Notes under the pieces: model-generated | What the model was told of the DNA's origin: nothing | What the model saw: only the letters and a program-made list of their open reading frames with translations | Database searches by the model: none | NCBI RefSeq assembly: GCF_023016525.1 | Contig: NZ_JALKCG010000003.1 | Location: 62,001-126,000, forward strand | Direction of reading: 5' to 3' | From: Ancylobacter koreensis | GTDB taxonomy: Bacteria; Pseudomonadota; Alphaproteobacteria; Rhizobiales; Xanthobacteraceae | Length of the DNA stretch: 64,000 nt | Program-made: the position numbers and the translations under genes | In this document: positions 50,243-60,578 of the stretch, piece by piece | Layout of the letters: every line of letters begins with the position of its first letter | How positions within the stretch are numbered: the stretch's first letter is position 1

Positions 50243-51868
50243 ATGCGAATGCCTCTCGCGCTTGCCGCCCTTGTCTGCGCGGCAATCGTCGCCGTCTGGG
50301 CGTGGCTCGGCCAGCCCGTGCCGGCTCCGGTCTCGCCGCTGGCGGCCGGCGAGAAGCTGCCCTGCGTCTCCTATGCGCCATTTCGTCCCGGTCAGGACCC
50401 GTTCACCCCGGCGAGCGACATCACCCCGGCGCAGGTCGATGACGACCTCGCCCGGCTGGCGAAGATCACGAACTGCGTACGCACCTATTCCTCGACGCAG
50501 GCGAGCCTCGATTCCGTCCCCGAGCTCGCCCGCAAGCATGGCCTGGCCGTGCTGCTCGGCATCTGGATCGCCCGCGATCCCGTCGCCAACCGCGCCGAGA
50601 TCGACCGCGCCGTGCAACTCGCGCAGCAGAACCCCGACGTGGTGAAGGCGGTGATCGTCGGCAACGAGGTGCTGCTGCGCGGCGAACAGTCGTCGAACGA
50701 TATCGCCGCCTTCCTCAAGGAGGTGAAGGGCAAGCTGCCGCCGGGCGTCGAGGTCACCTATGCCGATGTCTGGGAATTCTGGGAGCGCAACCGGGGGCTG
50801 GCCGATTCGGTCGATTTCGTCACCGTGCATATCCTGCCCTTCTGGGAGGACCTGCCGGTGGCGGCGGAGAAGTCCGTCGCCCATCTCGGCGAGATACGCG
50901 AGCATGTCGGCGAGATGTTCGCGGGCAAGGAGATCCTGATCGGCGAGACCGGCTGGCCGAGCGAGGGGCGCATGCGCGAAGGCGCCTTGCCCTCGCCCTC
51001 CAATCAGGCGCGGGTGATCCAGGAGCTGCTGGCGCTCGCCAAGGAGAAGGGTTACCGCCTCAACGTCATCGAGGCCTTCGACCAGCCGTGGAAGCGCCAG
51101 CTCGAAGGCACGGTGGGTGGGCACTGGGGCTTCCTCGACGCCTATACCCGCGAATTCAAGTTCGCCTGGGGCGAGGCGGTCTCCGACCATCCGCTGTGGA
51201 AATGGCAGGCGGGCATCGGCGCGGTTTTCGCCGGCCTCGTCTTCGCCGCCGCCGGGCTCGCCGGTCGCCGGGCGGGGACGCCTCCGGCCGGCGGGCGCGA
51301 CTGGGCGGCGGTGGCCGGCGTCGCGCTGGCTTCAGGGCTGATGTACGGGCGGATGCTTGCCAGCGTGCCGGTGGAGAGCCTCGGCGTCGGCGGCTGGATC
51401 CGTGGCGGCTCCCTGATCGCTCTGGCGACGGCGGTGCCGCTCGCGAGCGCGGTCGCCATCGGCGCGCGGGCGCGGCTGGTGACGCTGACGCTGGCGCTCA
51501 ACCCCGCCTCGACGCCGGGCGCGACGCGGCTGGAGCGCTTCTACGCCTTGCTGCTCGCCCTGTCGGTGGTGCTGGCGGCACAGGTCGCGCTCGGGCTCGT
51601 CTTCGATCCCCGCTACAAGGATTTCCAGTTCGCCGGCCTGACACCCATCGTCGCCGGCTTCGCCTTTCAGTCGCTGGTGGCGGCGGCGTGGCGCGCGCGC
51701 ACCGACCGGCATGCCGAGGCCATCGCGGCGGCGGTGTTCCTCGCCAGCGGTCTCTATGTCGTCGTCAACGAGACGCTGGCGAACTGGCAGGGGCTGTGGA
51801 CCGGCACGCTGTTCGTCGTGCTCGGCCTCACTCTGTGGCGCCTCGCCACGGCCGGGCGAAAGATATGA
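50243..51868 (+). CDS. ndvC: Membrane GH17 beta-glucan-modifying protein (NdvC-like)
   Basis: A 541-residue protein: an N-terminal anchor (about 5-22), a GH17-type domain (about 35-305) with acid/base and nucleophile in VIVGNEVLLRGE and LIGETGWPSEG, and a C-terminal half with about seven membrane helices. There is no GT2 domain. The size and layout fit Bradyrhizobium NdvC, involved in beta-1,6 linkages of cyclic glucans. Its GH17 part resembles that of the ndvB-like protein (SYAPF/SFAPY, RTYSST/RTYAST), suggesting shared ancestry. It is divergent from the ndvD-like gene across 207 bp. CCGGAGAG precedes the ATG. Confidence 0.8.
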   Translation: MRMPLALAALVCAAIVAVWAWLGQPVPAPVSPLAAGEKLPCVSYAPFRPGQDPFTPASDITPAQVDDDLARLAKITNCVRTYSSTQASLDSVPELARKHGLAVLLGIWIARDPVANRAEIDRAVQLAQQNPDVVKAVIVGNEVLLRGEQSSNDIAAFLKEVKGKLPPGVEVTYADVWEFWERNRGLADSVDFVTVHILPFWEDLPVAAEKSVAHLGEIREHVGEMFAGKEILIGETGWPSEGRMREGALPSPSNQARVIQELLALAKEKGYRLNVIEAFDQPWKRQLEGTVGGHWGFLDAYTREFKFAWGEAVSDHPLWKWQAGIGAVFAGLVFAAAGLAGRRAGTPPAGGRDWAAVAGVALASGLMYGRMLASVPVESLGVGGWIRGGSLIALATAVPLASAVAIGARARLVTLTLALNPASTPGATRLERFYALLLALSVVLAAQVALGLVFDPRYKDFQFAGLTPIVAGFAFQSLVAAAWRARTDRHAEAIAAAVFLASGLYVVVNETLANWQGLWTGTLFVVLGLTLWRLATAGRKI

Positions 51869-52253
51869 GCAGCAGCCCGCCGGCAAGTCCCGCGAGATTG
51901 TTGTTGTAAAAGACAAGACCCATGCCGGTCGCCATCAGGGCGAGGGTGAACAGGACGAGCGAGGGCCGCAGCACCTGCAGCGCCGCCGTCGCCACCGCCA
52001 CGATGCCGAAGATCGACTGGCCGAACAGGGTGATGACCAGCGCCCGCGTCTCGCAGGTGGCGGTCTCAACGCCCCGGCAGGCGAGGCCGACCGCCGACTG
52101 CTCCAGCAGCGCGTAGCGCACATAGATCGCCCAGCCGAGCGCGAAGGCGCCGAGCGCGATGATAACGTTGGCGGCGCGGGCGCCGGGCAGGAAGCTGCGT
52201 CTGGCCAAGGAGACTGTCCCCGTTTCGGCGGTGGTCGGCGCCATCCATGCCAT
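51828..52253 (-). CDS. Unrecognised small membrane protein
   Basis: A 141-residue protein with about four membrane helices: ANVIIALGAFALGWAIYV, ALVITLFGQSIFGIVAVATA, LVLFTLALMATGMGLVFYNN and LAGLAGGLLLISFA. Between helices 1 and 2 is a loop with two cysteines (LACRGVETATCETR), probably periplasmic. I do not recognise a family. Its 3' end overlaps the convergent ndvC-like gene by 41 bp. It begins 15 bp after the EamA gene's stop on the same strand, so it is likely cotranscribed with that exporter. Confidence 0.6.
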   Translation of the reverse strand: MAWMAPTTAETGTVSLARRSFLPGARAANVIIALGAFALGWAIYVRYALLEQSAVGLACRGVETATCETRALVITLFGQSIFGIVAVATAALQVLRPSLVLFTLALMATGMGLVFYNNNLAGLAGGLLLISFARPWRGATE

Positions 52254-52268
52254 GGCGCTCCGGGTTCA

Positions 52269-53219
52269 TCAATGCGCGGGGCGCGGGCGGCGTTCCGGCC
52301 GGGTCGCGAGGATGACGCCGCCGAGGATCAGCACGAAGCCGACGAAATGGTAGAGGTGCAGCTCCTCGCCGAGCAGGACGACGGCCATCAGCACGCCGTA
52401 GACCGGCATGATGTAGAGAAAGGTCGCCGTCACCGGCGCGCCCGCCACCTTCACGCAGTACTGGTAGAGCCCGAAAGCCAGCACCGAGGGCGAGATGGCC
52501 AGGAAGACGATGGCGCTCCACGCCTGCCAGCCGGTGGGAAAGGCCGCGCCGGAAGCCGTCTCCCACAGGGCGAGCGGCGCCAGCAGCGCCGTGCCGGCCA
52601 CCGCATTGGCGGCGAAGGTCGGCAGCGGGCCCATCTGGTTCAGCGGCCCGTCGCGCAGCATCAGCGAATAGGCCGCCCATGAGGTGGCGGCGACGAGGAT
52701 GCCGAGGTCGCCGCTGTTGAAATGCAGGCCGAGCAGCCGGCCCGGCTCGCCATGCACCGTGATGAGAGCGATGCCGGCGAAGCCCGCCACCGTGCCGACC
52801 AGCCGGATCGCCGGCAGCCGGCGACGTGCCAGCAGCGCGTCGAACACCACGATCATGATGGTCGATGTGGTGTAGATCAGCGTCGCATTGGTGGCGGAGG
52901 TGCTTTCCAGCGCGACGTAGACATTACCGCCGCACAGCACCATGCCGAGCGTGCCGAGCAGCAGGATGCGGCGCCATTCCTGCTTCAGCAGCCGGCGGAA
53001 ACGGATGAGCGTCGCCAGCGTGAAAGGCAGCAGGATCGCCACCGCGATGAACCAGCGCCAGAAGGCCAGCGACCAGGGCGGCACCACGCCGGCGACCGCC
53101 CGCCCGATGATGAGGTTGGTCGAGAAGAACAGCGGCATCGACAGCAGTGCCGCCAGCGCGCGCGGGTCGCGGGCGAGGGAGAGCGGCGCGGGGGGAGTCG
53201 TGGGGGCGGGGGCGTCCAT
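52269..53219 (-). CDS. EamA-family (DMT) transporter
   Basis: A 316-residue drug/metabolite-type carrier with ten predicted helices in two EamA repeats. Repeat 1 has FSTNLIIGRAVAGVVPPWSL, with AFWRWFIAVAILLPF; repeat 2 has LGILVAATSWAAYSLMLRDG. The end of the last repeat (GEELHLYHFVGFVLILGGVI) is typical. Substrate is unknown; relatives export amino acids or other small metabolites. The ATG gives MDAPAPTTPPAPLSLARD; the long open frame further upstream is antisense to glmU. Divergent from glmU across 171 bp. Confidence 0.88.
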   Translation of the reverse strand: MDAPAPTTPPAPLSLARDPRALAALLSMPLFFSTNLIIGRAVAGVVPPWSLAFWRWFIAVAILLPFTLATLIRFRRLLKQEWRRILLLGTLGMVLCGGNVYVALESTSATNATLIYTTSTIMIVVFDALLARRRLPAIRLVGTVAGFAGIALITVHGEPGRLLGLHFNSGDLGILVAATSWAAYSLMLRDGPLNQMGPLPTFAANAVAGTALLAPLALWETASGAAFPTGWQAWSAIVFLAISPSVLAFGLYQYCVKVAGAPVTATFLYIMPVYGVLMAVVLLGEELHLYHFVGFVLILGGVILATRPERRPRPAH

Positions 53220-53390
53220 GGCCGCTTTCTGATACACGCTTCGCGCATGGCCGTCGCCGGGCTCCGACGCACTCTTTCGTCGATCCCCGAGGCAGGCTAG
53301 ATACCGCCGGGCGCGGCCAGCGCGCCTCTGCCGCAATCCGGCCGAATCCGCCGTTTCTGCTGCCTCTACCGCCGAGCCCGGAGTTTCTTC

Positions 53391-54740
53391 ATGCGCCAGC
53401 TTCTCGTCATCGTCCTCGCGGCCGGCGAGGGCACCCGCATGCTGTCCGACCTGCCCAAGGTGCTGCATCAGGTCGCCGGCCGCCCCATGGTCTCCCATGT
53501 CCTCGATGCCGCGAGGGGGGCCGGCGCGGCGCAGATCGCCGTGGTCATCGGGCCCGACCACGAGCAAGTGGCGGCCGAGGTGAAGCGGGTGGCGCCAGGC
53601 GCAGAGGTGTTCGTGCAGGAGCAGCGGCGCGGCACCGCCCACGCCGTGCTGAGCGCGCGGGAGGCGCTGGCGCGCGGCTATGACGATGTGGTGGTGATGT
53701 ATGGCGATACCCCGCTGGTGCGCGCCGAGACGCTCGACAGGCTGCGCGCGCCGCTCGCCGAGGGCGCGGCGGTCTCCGTGCTCGGCTTCCGCCCGGAGAG
53801 TCCGGCGGGTTACGGCCGGCTGCTGACCGAAGGCGGCGAACTCGTCGCGATCCGCGAGGAGAAGGAGGCGAGTGCTGCCGAGCGGGAGATCGGCCTGTGC
53901 AATGGCGGGCTGATGGCGCTCGACGGGAAGGCCGCACTCGACCTGCTCGACCGCATCGGCGACGCCAATGCCAAGCGCGAATTCTATCTCACCGATGCGG
54001 TGGAGATCGCCCGTGCGCTCGGCCGGACGGCTGCCGCCTGCGAGGCACCGACGGAGGAGGTGGTCGGCGTCAACAGCCGCGCGCAGCTCGCCGAGGCCGA
54101 GGCGATCCTGCAGCAGCGCCTGCGCCAGCGCGCCCTGGACGCGGGCGTGACACTGGTCGCCCCGCAGACCGTCTTCCTCTCGTCCGACACGAGATTCGGC
54201 CGCGATGTCGTTGTGGAACCAAATGTTTTCTTCGGTCCTAAAGTCCGCGTCGAGGACGGCGCCACCATCCGCGCCTTCAGCCATGTCGAGGGGGCCCATG
54301 TCGGGCCGGGCGCCATCGTCGGCCCCTTCGCGCGGCTGCGGCCGGGTGCCGAGCTCGGGCAGGGCGTGCATGTCGGCAACTTCGTGGAGATCAAGGCCTC
54401 CGACCTCGCGGCGGGGGTGAAGGTGAACCACCTCACCTATGTCGGGGATTCGAGCGTCGGCGCGAACACCAATATCGGTGCCGGTACCATCACCTGCAAT
54501 TACGACGGCTACCGCAAGCACCGCACCACCATCGGCGCCAATGCCTTCGTGGGCACCAACAGCCTGCTGGTGGCGCCGGTGACCGTCGGCGATGGCGCCT
54601 ATCTCGCCACCGGCTCGGTCATCACCGAGGACGTGCCGGCGGACGCGCTCGCCATCGGCCGCGCGCGGCAGGTCAACAAGCCGGGCCTTGCCGCGCGGTT
54701 GCGGGCGCGCCTTTCCGCCGGCGTTACGCCGAAGAAGTAG
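53391..54740 (+). CDS. glmU: Bifunctional GlmU
   Basis: A 449-residue enzyme acetylating glucosamine-1-phosphate and uridylylating the product to UDP-GlcNAc for peptidoglycan and lipid A. The N-terminal nucleotidyltransferase has [31 protein letters not shown] and MYGDTPLV. The C-terminal left-handed beta-helix has [32 protein letters not shown], then [16 protein letters not shown]. It is followed by glmS after 129 bp, giving two consecutive steps of amino-sugar synthesis. Confidence 0.95.
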   Translation: MRQLLVIVLAAGEGTRMLSDLPKVLHQVAGRPMVSHVLDAARGAGAAQIAVVIGPDHEQVAAEVKRVAPGAEVFVQEQRRGTAHAVLSAREALARGYDDVVVMYGDTPLVRAETLDRLRAPLAEGAAVSVLGFRPESPAGYGRLLTEGGELVAIREEKEASAAEREIGLCNGGLMALDGKAALDLLDRIGDANAKREFYLTDAVEIARALGRTAAACEAPTEEVVGVNSRAQLAEAEAILQQRLRQRALDAGVTLVAPQTVFLSSDTRFGRDVVVEPNVFFGPKVRVEDGATIRAFSHVEGAHVGPGAIVGPFARLRPGAELGQGVHVGNFVEIKASDLAAGVKVNHLTYVGDSSVGANTNIGAGTITCNYDGYRKHRTTIGANAFVGTNSLLVAPVTVGDGAYLATGSVITEDVPADALAIGRARQVNKPGLAARLRARLSAGVTPKK

Positions 54741-54869
54741 CCGCCCCGAAAATGACCCGTTTGGGCCGATACGAAGCGACATCCGAATTGATTTCGGTAC
54801 GAAGGTGACGCCCGGTTAAACCGGCAGTCGTAGCCTTGCGGATCGTCGCTTCACGGAAGGGCCCGGCTC

Positions 54870-56693
54870 ATGTGTGGAATCATTGGCATCGTCGGCACCG
54901 CGCCGGTGGCCGACCGGCTGGTCGAGTCGCTGCGCCGGCTGGAATATCGCGGCTATGATTCCGCCGGCATCGCCACGCTGGAAGACGGGCATCTGGCGCG
55001 CCGCCGCGCGCAGGGCAAGCTGCGCAACCTCGAAGCCGTGCTGCGCGAGGCCCCGCTCTGCGGGCACAGCGGCATCGGCCACACGCGCTGGGCGACGCAT
55101 GGCCGCCCCAGCGTCGCCAACGCCCATCCTCACGCCACCACCGAGGTGGCGGTGGTCCATAACGGCATCATCGAGAATTTCCGCGAGCTGCGCGACGAGC
55201 TGCTGGAAGGCGGCGCCAATTTCGAGAGCGAGACCGACACCGAAGTGGTCGCCCATCTCGTCACCCGCGAGATGCGCGGCGGGCTCGGCCCGGTCGATGC
55301 GGTGGCGGCGACGCTGCCCCGTCTTCAGGGCGCCTTCGCGCTCGCCTTCCTGTTCGACGGCGAAGAGAACCTGCTGATCGGCGCCCGCAAGGGCTCGCCT
55401 CTCGCCATCGGTTACGGCCATGGCGAGATGTATCTCGGCTCCGACGCCATCGCGCTCGCCCCCTTCACCGACACCATCGCCTATCTCGACGATGGCGACT
55501 GGGCGGTGCTGAACCGTGCTGGCGCGCAGATCCGCAACTCGGCGAACGCGCTGGTCGAACGCGCCGCGCAGAAGACCACGGCGTCCACCTTCCTGGTCGA
55601 GAAGGGCAATTTCCGCCACTTCATGGCCAAGGAGATGCATGAGCAGCCCGAGGTCGTCGCCCACACGCTGGCGCATTACCTCGACATGGCGAGCGAGACG
55701 GTGCAGCTCCCCGCGCTGCCCTTCGATTTTGCGAAGCTCGACCGCATCTCCATCGCCGCCTGCGGCACCGCCTATTATGCCGGCCTCGTCGCCAAATACT
55801 GGTTCGAGCGCTATGCCGGCCTGTCGGTGGAGATCGACGTCGCCTCCGAGTTCCGCTACCGCGAGGCGCCGATGCCGGCCAACGGGCTCGCCATCGTCAT
55901 CTCGCAGTCCGGCGAGACCGCCGACACGCTGGCCTCGCTGCGCTATGCGGGCGAGCAGAAGCAGCATCTCCTCGCCGTGGTGAACGTGCCCACCTCCACC
56001 ATCGCCCGCGAGGCCGAGGTGGTGCTGCCGACGCTGGCCGGCCCGGAGATCGGCGTCGCCTCCACCAAGGCGTTCACCTGCCAGCTCGCCACGCTTGCCG
56101 CTATCGCGGTCGCCGCCGGGCGGGCGCGCGGCGTGCTCTCGGCGGAGCAGGAGCGCGCGCTGGTCCATGCGCTGGTCGAGGTGCCGCGCCTGATGAACCA
56201 GGCGCTGGCGCACGGGCCGGAGATCGAGCAACTCGCCCGCTCCATCGCCAAGACTCAGGACGTGCTCTATCTCGGCCGCGGTACGTCCTATCCGCTGGCG
56301 CTGGAAGGCGCGCTCAAGCTGAAGGAAATCTCCTACATCCATGCCGAGGGCTACGCCGCCGGCGAGCTCAAGCACGGCCCCATCGCGCTCATCGACGAAA
56401 AGATGCCGGTGGTGGTGATCGCCCCGCACGACGCGGTGTTCGAGAAGACCATGTCCAACATGCAGGAAGTCGCCGCGCGCGGCGGCCGCATCATCCTGCT
56501 GACCGACGAGACGGGCGCGAAGAGCGCGGCGCTGGAGACCGAGGCGACGCTGGTGCTGCCGGACATGAACCCCTTCGTCGCGCCGCTCGTCTACGCGATC
56601 CCGGTGCAGCTCCTCGCCTATCACACGGCGGTGGTGATGGGCACCGACGTCGACCAGCCGCGCAACCTCGCCAAATCCGTCACGGTGGAGTAG
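54870..56693 (+). CDS. glmS: Glutamine-fructose-6-phosphate aminotransferase
   Basis: A 607-residue enzyme feeding GlcN-6-P into the GlmU pathway. MCGIIGIVGTAPVADRLVES exposes the catalytic Cys2 after Met removal. The glutaminase domain has GIGHTRWATHGRPSVANAHPH. Two SIS isomerase domains (about 280-600) have ISIAACGTAYYAGLVAKYWF, VISQSGETADTLAS and YLGRGTSYPLALEGALKLKE. The canonical end DQPRNLAKSVTVE is present. The 129-bp upstream gap holds small inverted repeats but no recognisable glmS ribozyme, which is expected only in Firmicutes. Confidence 0.96.
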   Translation: MCGIIGIVGTAPVADRLVESLRRLEYRGYDSAGIATLEDGHLARRRAQGKLRNLEAVLREAPLCGHSGIGHTRWATHGRPSVANAHPHATTEVAVVHNGIIENFRELRDELLEGGANFESETDTEVVAHLVTREMRGGLGPVDAVAATLPRLQGAFALAFLFDGEENLLIGARKGSPLAIGYGHGEMYLGSDAIALAPFTDTIAYLDDGDWAVLNRAGAQIRNSANALVERAAQKTTASTFLVEKGNFRHFMAKEMHEQPEVVAHTLAHYLDMASETVQLPALPFDFAKLDRISIAACGTAYYAGLVAKYWFERYAGLSVEIDVASEFRYREAPMPANGLAIVISQSGETADTLASLRYAGEQKQHLLAVVNVPTSTIAREAEVVLPTLAGPEIGVASTKAFTCQLATLAAIAVAAGRARGVLSAEQERALVHALVEVPRLMNQALAHGPEIEQLARSIAKTQDVLYLGRGTSYPLALEGALKLKEISYIHAEGYAAGELKHGPIALIDEKMPVVVIAPHDAVFEKTMSNMQEVAARGGRIILLTDETGAKSAALETEATLVLPDMNPFVAPLVYAIPVQLLAYHTAVVMGTDVDQPRNLAKSVTVE

Positions 56694-56720
56694 GGCGCCA
56701 AGCGAGGCGTCATCATCAAG

Positions 56721-56826
56721 CGCTGTCATCCTGGCCGCAGCAAAGCGAAGAGCCGGGATCGCGTGCTAATCTCGTTCCGGAAAGCGATCCCGGATCGATG
56801 CTGCCGGCCCGTCCGGGATGACAGCG
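56721..56826. repeat. Palindromic intergenic repeat element
   Basis: About 106 bp between glmS and queF. The outer inverted repeat is CGCTGTCATCCTGG (56721-56734) with CCGGGATGACAGCG (56813-56826), one mismatch. The inner one is CCGGGATCGC (56753-56762) with GCGATCCCGG (56784-56793). AGCAAAGCGAAGAGCCGGGATC-type sequence is familiar from dispersed intergenic repeats in alphaproteobacterial genomes; I saw no second copy in this window. It can fold into a long double hairpin and may also end transcripts of convergent glmS and queF. Confidence 0.75.
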
Positions 56827-56833
56827 ACAGTGC

Positions 56834-57292
56834 TCACCCTCGCCCGCGATAGGTCGGCACGCCCTGGTCGGGCAGCCAGATGCCGTCGGGCGGCGAGCCG
56901 CTCTGCCAGAACACGTCGATGGGAATGCCGCCGCGCGGATACCAGTAGCCGCCGATGCGCAGCCAGTGCGGCTCCAGCAGCGCATGCAGCCGCCGTCCGA
57001 TGGCCACCGTGCAGTCCTCGTGGAAGGCGCCGTGGTTGCGGAAGCTGCCGAGATAGAGTTTCAGCGACTTCGATTCGACCAGCCAGCCTTTCGGCACGTA
57101 GTCGATCACCAGATGGGCGAAGTCCGGCTGGCCGGTCTCGGGGCACAGCGAGGTGAATTCGGGCGCCGTGAATCGCGCGACGTAGAGCGTGTCGTCGTGA
57201 GGGTTGGGCACGCGGTCGAGCACCGCCTCCTCCGGCGAGGCGGGAAGGCGGGCGGCGCGGCCGAGCTGGAGCGGGCCGTCGGTGTGGTTCAT
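56834..57292 (-). CDS. queF: PreQ0 reductase QueF
   Basis: A 152-residue NADPH-dependent 7-cyano-7-deazaguanine reductase of queuosine synthesis, short (YkvM-like) type. The catalytic cysteine is in [20 protein letters not shown] (about residue 50), and [20 protein letters not shown] follows, including the ESKS segment that binds substrate and the HED motif. It makes preQ1 for tRNA modification. No other queuosine gene is in the window. It lies convergent to glmS and next to the palindromic repeat. Confidence 0.94.
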   Translation of the reverse strand: MNHTDGPLQLGRAARLPASPEEAVLDRVPNPHDDTLYVARFTAPEFTSLCPETGQPDFAHLVIDYVPKGWLVESKSLKLYLGSFRNHGAFHEDCTVAIGRRLHALLEPHWLRIGGYWYPRGGIPIDVFWQSGSPPDGIWLPDQGVPTYRGRG

Positions 57293-57396
57293 GCGCGGTC
57301 TCCTAGCTAAGTCCGCCTCTGTCGCATCTTCGGCGTGCCGGCGGGGAGGGCGTTATGTCGCTGGCACCTCTTTCGCATGTCACATGGCCGGAGTAG

Positions 57397-58725
<1,329 letters not shown>

Positions 58726-58770
58726 GGCTTCGCACGCACCTCGCACGCGCGGCGCTGCCGTCCATCGTCG

Positions 58771-58793
58771 ATCCCCGGGCTGGTCCCGGGGAT
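58771..58793 (+). terminator. Rho-independent terminator of eno
   Basis: A perfect 9-bp stem, ATCCCCGGG with CCCGGGGAT, and a CTGGT loop, followed by TTTCGTTT. It lies 45 bp after the eno stop. Confidence 0.85.
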
Positions 58794-58910
58794 TTTCGTT
58801 TCAAGCCTCCGGTGGTGCAGCGCAAAATCTTTCCAGCGTCGGGCAAAATTTCCGTCCGCGCCAAACACGGTTAACCGGGCCTCAACCGGGCGGCCTCTAG
58901 TCTCGCGGGC

Positions 58911-59243
58911 ATGATCATTCGCACCCGCTGGCGCTCCATCCTCCAGACCGTCACCCTGCATCTCGGGGCGGCGGCGCTCATCGGCTATTTCGCCTTCCAG
59001 GGCTATAACGGCCAGTACGGCCTGCTCGCCCGGCGCTCCTTCGAGCAGCAGCACGCGGAGTTGACGCAGGAGCGCGACAAGCTGCGCGCCCAGCGCGTGG
59101 CTCTGGAATCGAAGGTGAAGCTCCTCTCGCCCGAGCTGATCGACGCCGATATGCTCGACGAGCAGGCCCGCGCGCTGCTGAACCTCGTCAATCCCAAGGA
59201 TTTGGTGCTGCTGCGCGTGCCTGCGGCGCCGCAGGCGCAGTGA
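58911..59243 (+). CDS. ftsB: FtsB/DivIC-like septum formation initiator
   Basis: A 110-residue bitopic divisome protein. A short basic cytoplasmic start precedes one membrane helix (about 13-30, VTLHLGAAALIGYFAFQGYN). Next comes GYNGQYGLLARRSFEQQHAE, then a coiled coil (about 42-72, LTQERDKLRAQRVALESKVK). The end has the family pattern LLSPELIDADMLDEQARALL with N and VNPKDLVLL. It links division proteins in the periplasm. The gene stands alone between the eno terminator and the pdh regulatory region. Confidence 0.9.
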   Translation: MIIRTRWRSILQTVTLHLGAAALIGYFAFQGYNGQYGLLARRSFEQQHAELTQERDKLRAQRVALESKVKLLSPELIDADMLDEQARALLNLVNPKDLVLLRVPAAPQAQ

Positions 59244-59270
59244 CGCGCAAAAATCGCCGTGATCGTGAAT

Positions 59271-59400
59271 CTCTGGCATGCCAGAGCCGTGCGGATCGGA
59301 AATGACGGTATTCCAGACGCTTAACTGATTTTAAGTTAAACAATGCTTTGAACCGAAAACAAGTTCAGAAGCAGAAACCATTGCGCTGACAACATGTTGT
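59271..59400. promoter_or_regulatory. Cluster of palindromes upstream of pdhA
   Basis: Three symmetrical sites lie in the 244 bp between ftsB and pdhA: CTCTGGCATGCCAGAG (59271-59286, perfect 16 bp), TTAACT-N7-AGTTAA (59321-59339) and ACAACATGTTGT (59389-59400, perfect 12 bp). The first could instead end ftsB transcripts, though no U-run follows. The other two lie in AT-rich DNA likely to hold the pdh promoter and could be operators. Confidence 0.45.
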
Positions 59401-59487
59401 GCGGCGCAGCATTGCGTTCCGTGCGTAGCGCGATGCCCCAAGGTGCGTTATGAAGCTCGGCATAAAGTCCCGAGCTGAGGATGCGCC

Positions 59488-60561
59488 ATGGTAGTAGCCG
59501 CGAAGAAACCGGCCGTCGCAAAAGCCGCCACCCCGAAGGCTCCCGTGAAGGCCGCGGCCAAGAGCCCTGCGCGCCGTTCGGAGAAGACGGGCGCGGTTGC
59601 CGAGTTCTCCAAGGAGGAGGAGCTCGACGCCTACCGCAAGATGCTGGAGATTCGCCGCTTCGAGGAAAAGGCCGGTCAGCTCTACGGCATGGGCCTGATC
59701 GGCGGCTTCTGCCACCTCTATATCGGCCAGGAAGCCGTCGTCGTCGGCATGCAGGCCGCGCTGCGCGAAGGCGATCAGGTCATCACCGGCTATCGCGACC
59801 ACGGCCACATGCTGGCCACCGGCATGGACCCCAAGGGCGTCATGGCCGAGCTCACCGGCCGCCGCGGAGGCTACTCCAAGGGCAAGGGCGGCTCGATGCA
59901 CATGTTCAGCACCGAGAAGGGCTTCTATGGCGGCCACGGCATCGTCGGCGCGCAGGTCTCGCTCGGCACCGGCCTCGCCTTCGCCAACCGCTACCGCGAC
60001 AACGGCAATGTTTCGCTGACCTATTTCGGCGACGGCGCGGCCAATCAGGGCCAGGTCTATGAGAGCTTCAACATGGCGGAGCTGTGGAAGCTGCCCGTCG
60101 TGTTCATCATCGAGAACAACAAATACGCGATGGGCACCGCGGTGAACCGCGCCTCGGCCCAGACCGACTTCTCCAAGCGTGGCGCCTCGTTCAACATTCC
60201 GGGCGAGCAGGTCGACGGCATGGATGTGCGGGCGGTGACGGCGGCGGGCGCACGTGCCGTCGAGTTCGCACGCTCGGGCAAGGGTCCGTACATCCTCGAA
60301 ATGCTCACCTACCGCTATCGCGGGCACTCCATGTCGGACCCGGCCAAGTACCGGTCCAAGGAGGAGGTGCAGAAGATGCGTACCGAGCACGATCCCATCG
60401 AGCAGGTGCGCGCCCGTCTTCTGGAGAAGAAGTGGGCGAGCGAGGACGAGCTGAAGGCGATCGACGCCGAAATCCGCGACCGGATGAACGCGGCGGCCGA
60501 CTTCGCCAGCGCCGACCCGGAACCCGACGTCGCCGAGCTCTACACCGACGTGCTGCGCTGA
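59488..60561 (+). CDS. pdhA: Pyruvate dehydrogenase E1 alpha subunit
   Basis: A 357-residue thiamine-diphosphate enzyme subunit. A basic Ala/Lys-rich N-terminal tail of about 35 residues precedes the core (LDAYRKMLEIRRFEEKAGQL). HLYIGQEAVVVGMQAAL, GGSMHMFSTEKGFYGGHGIV and the TPP motif YFGDGAANQGQVYESFNM with IIENN follow. YRYRGHSMSDPAKYRSKEEV is the phosphorylation-loop equivalent. The alpha/beta type E1 is encoded with pdhB, pdhC and lpdA in one operon. Confidence 0.96.
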   Translation: MVVAAKKPAVAKAATPKAPVKAAAKSPARRSEKTGAVAEFSKEEELDAYRKMLEIRRFEEKAGQLYGMGLIGGFCHLYIGQEAVVVGMQAALREGDQVITGYRDHGHMLATGMDPKGVMAELTGRRGGYSKGKGGSMHMFSTEKGFYGGHGIVGAQVSLGTGLAFANRYRDNGNVSLTYFGDGAANQGQVYESFNMAELWKLPVVFIIENNKYAMGTAVNRASAQTDFSKRGASFNIPGEQVDGMDVRAVTAAGARAVEFARSGKGPYILEMLTYRYRGHSMSDPAKYRSKEEVQKMRTEHDPIEQVRARLLEKKWASEDELKAIDAEIRDRMNAAADFASADPEPDVAELYTDVLR

Positions 60562-60578
60562 GCGGCGGGGCGCGGGAC

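Noticed and set aside
54741-54869. Search for a glmS ribozyme upstream of glmS
   Set aside because: The gap is only 129 bp with minor inverted repeats. The ribozyme is essentially restricted to Firmicutes and its core is not apparent.
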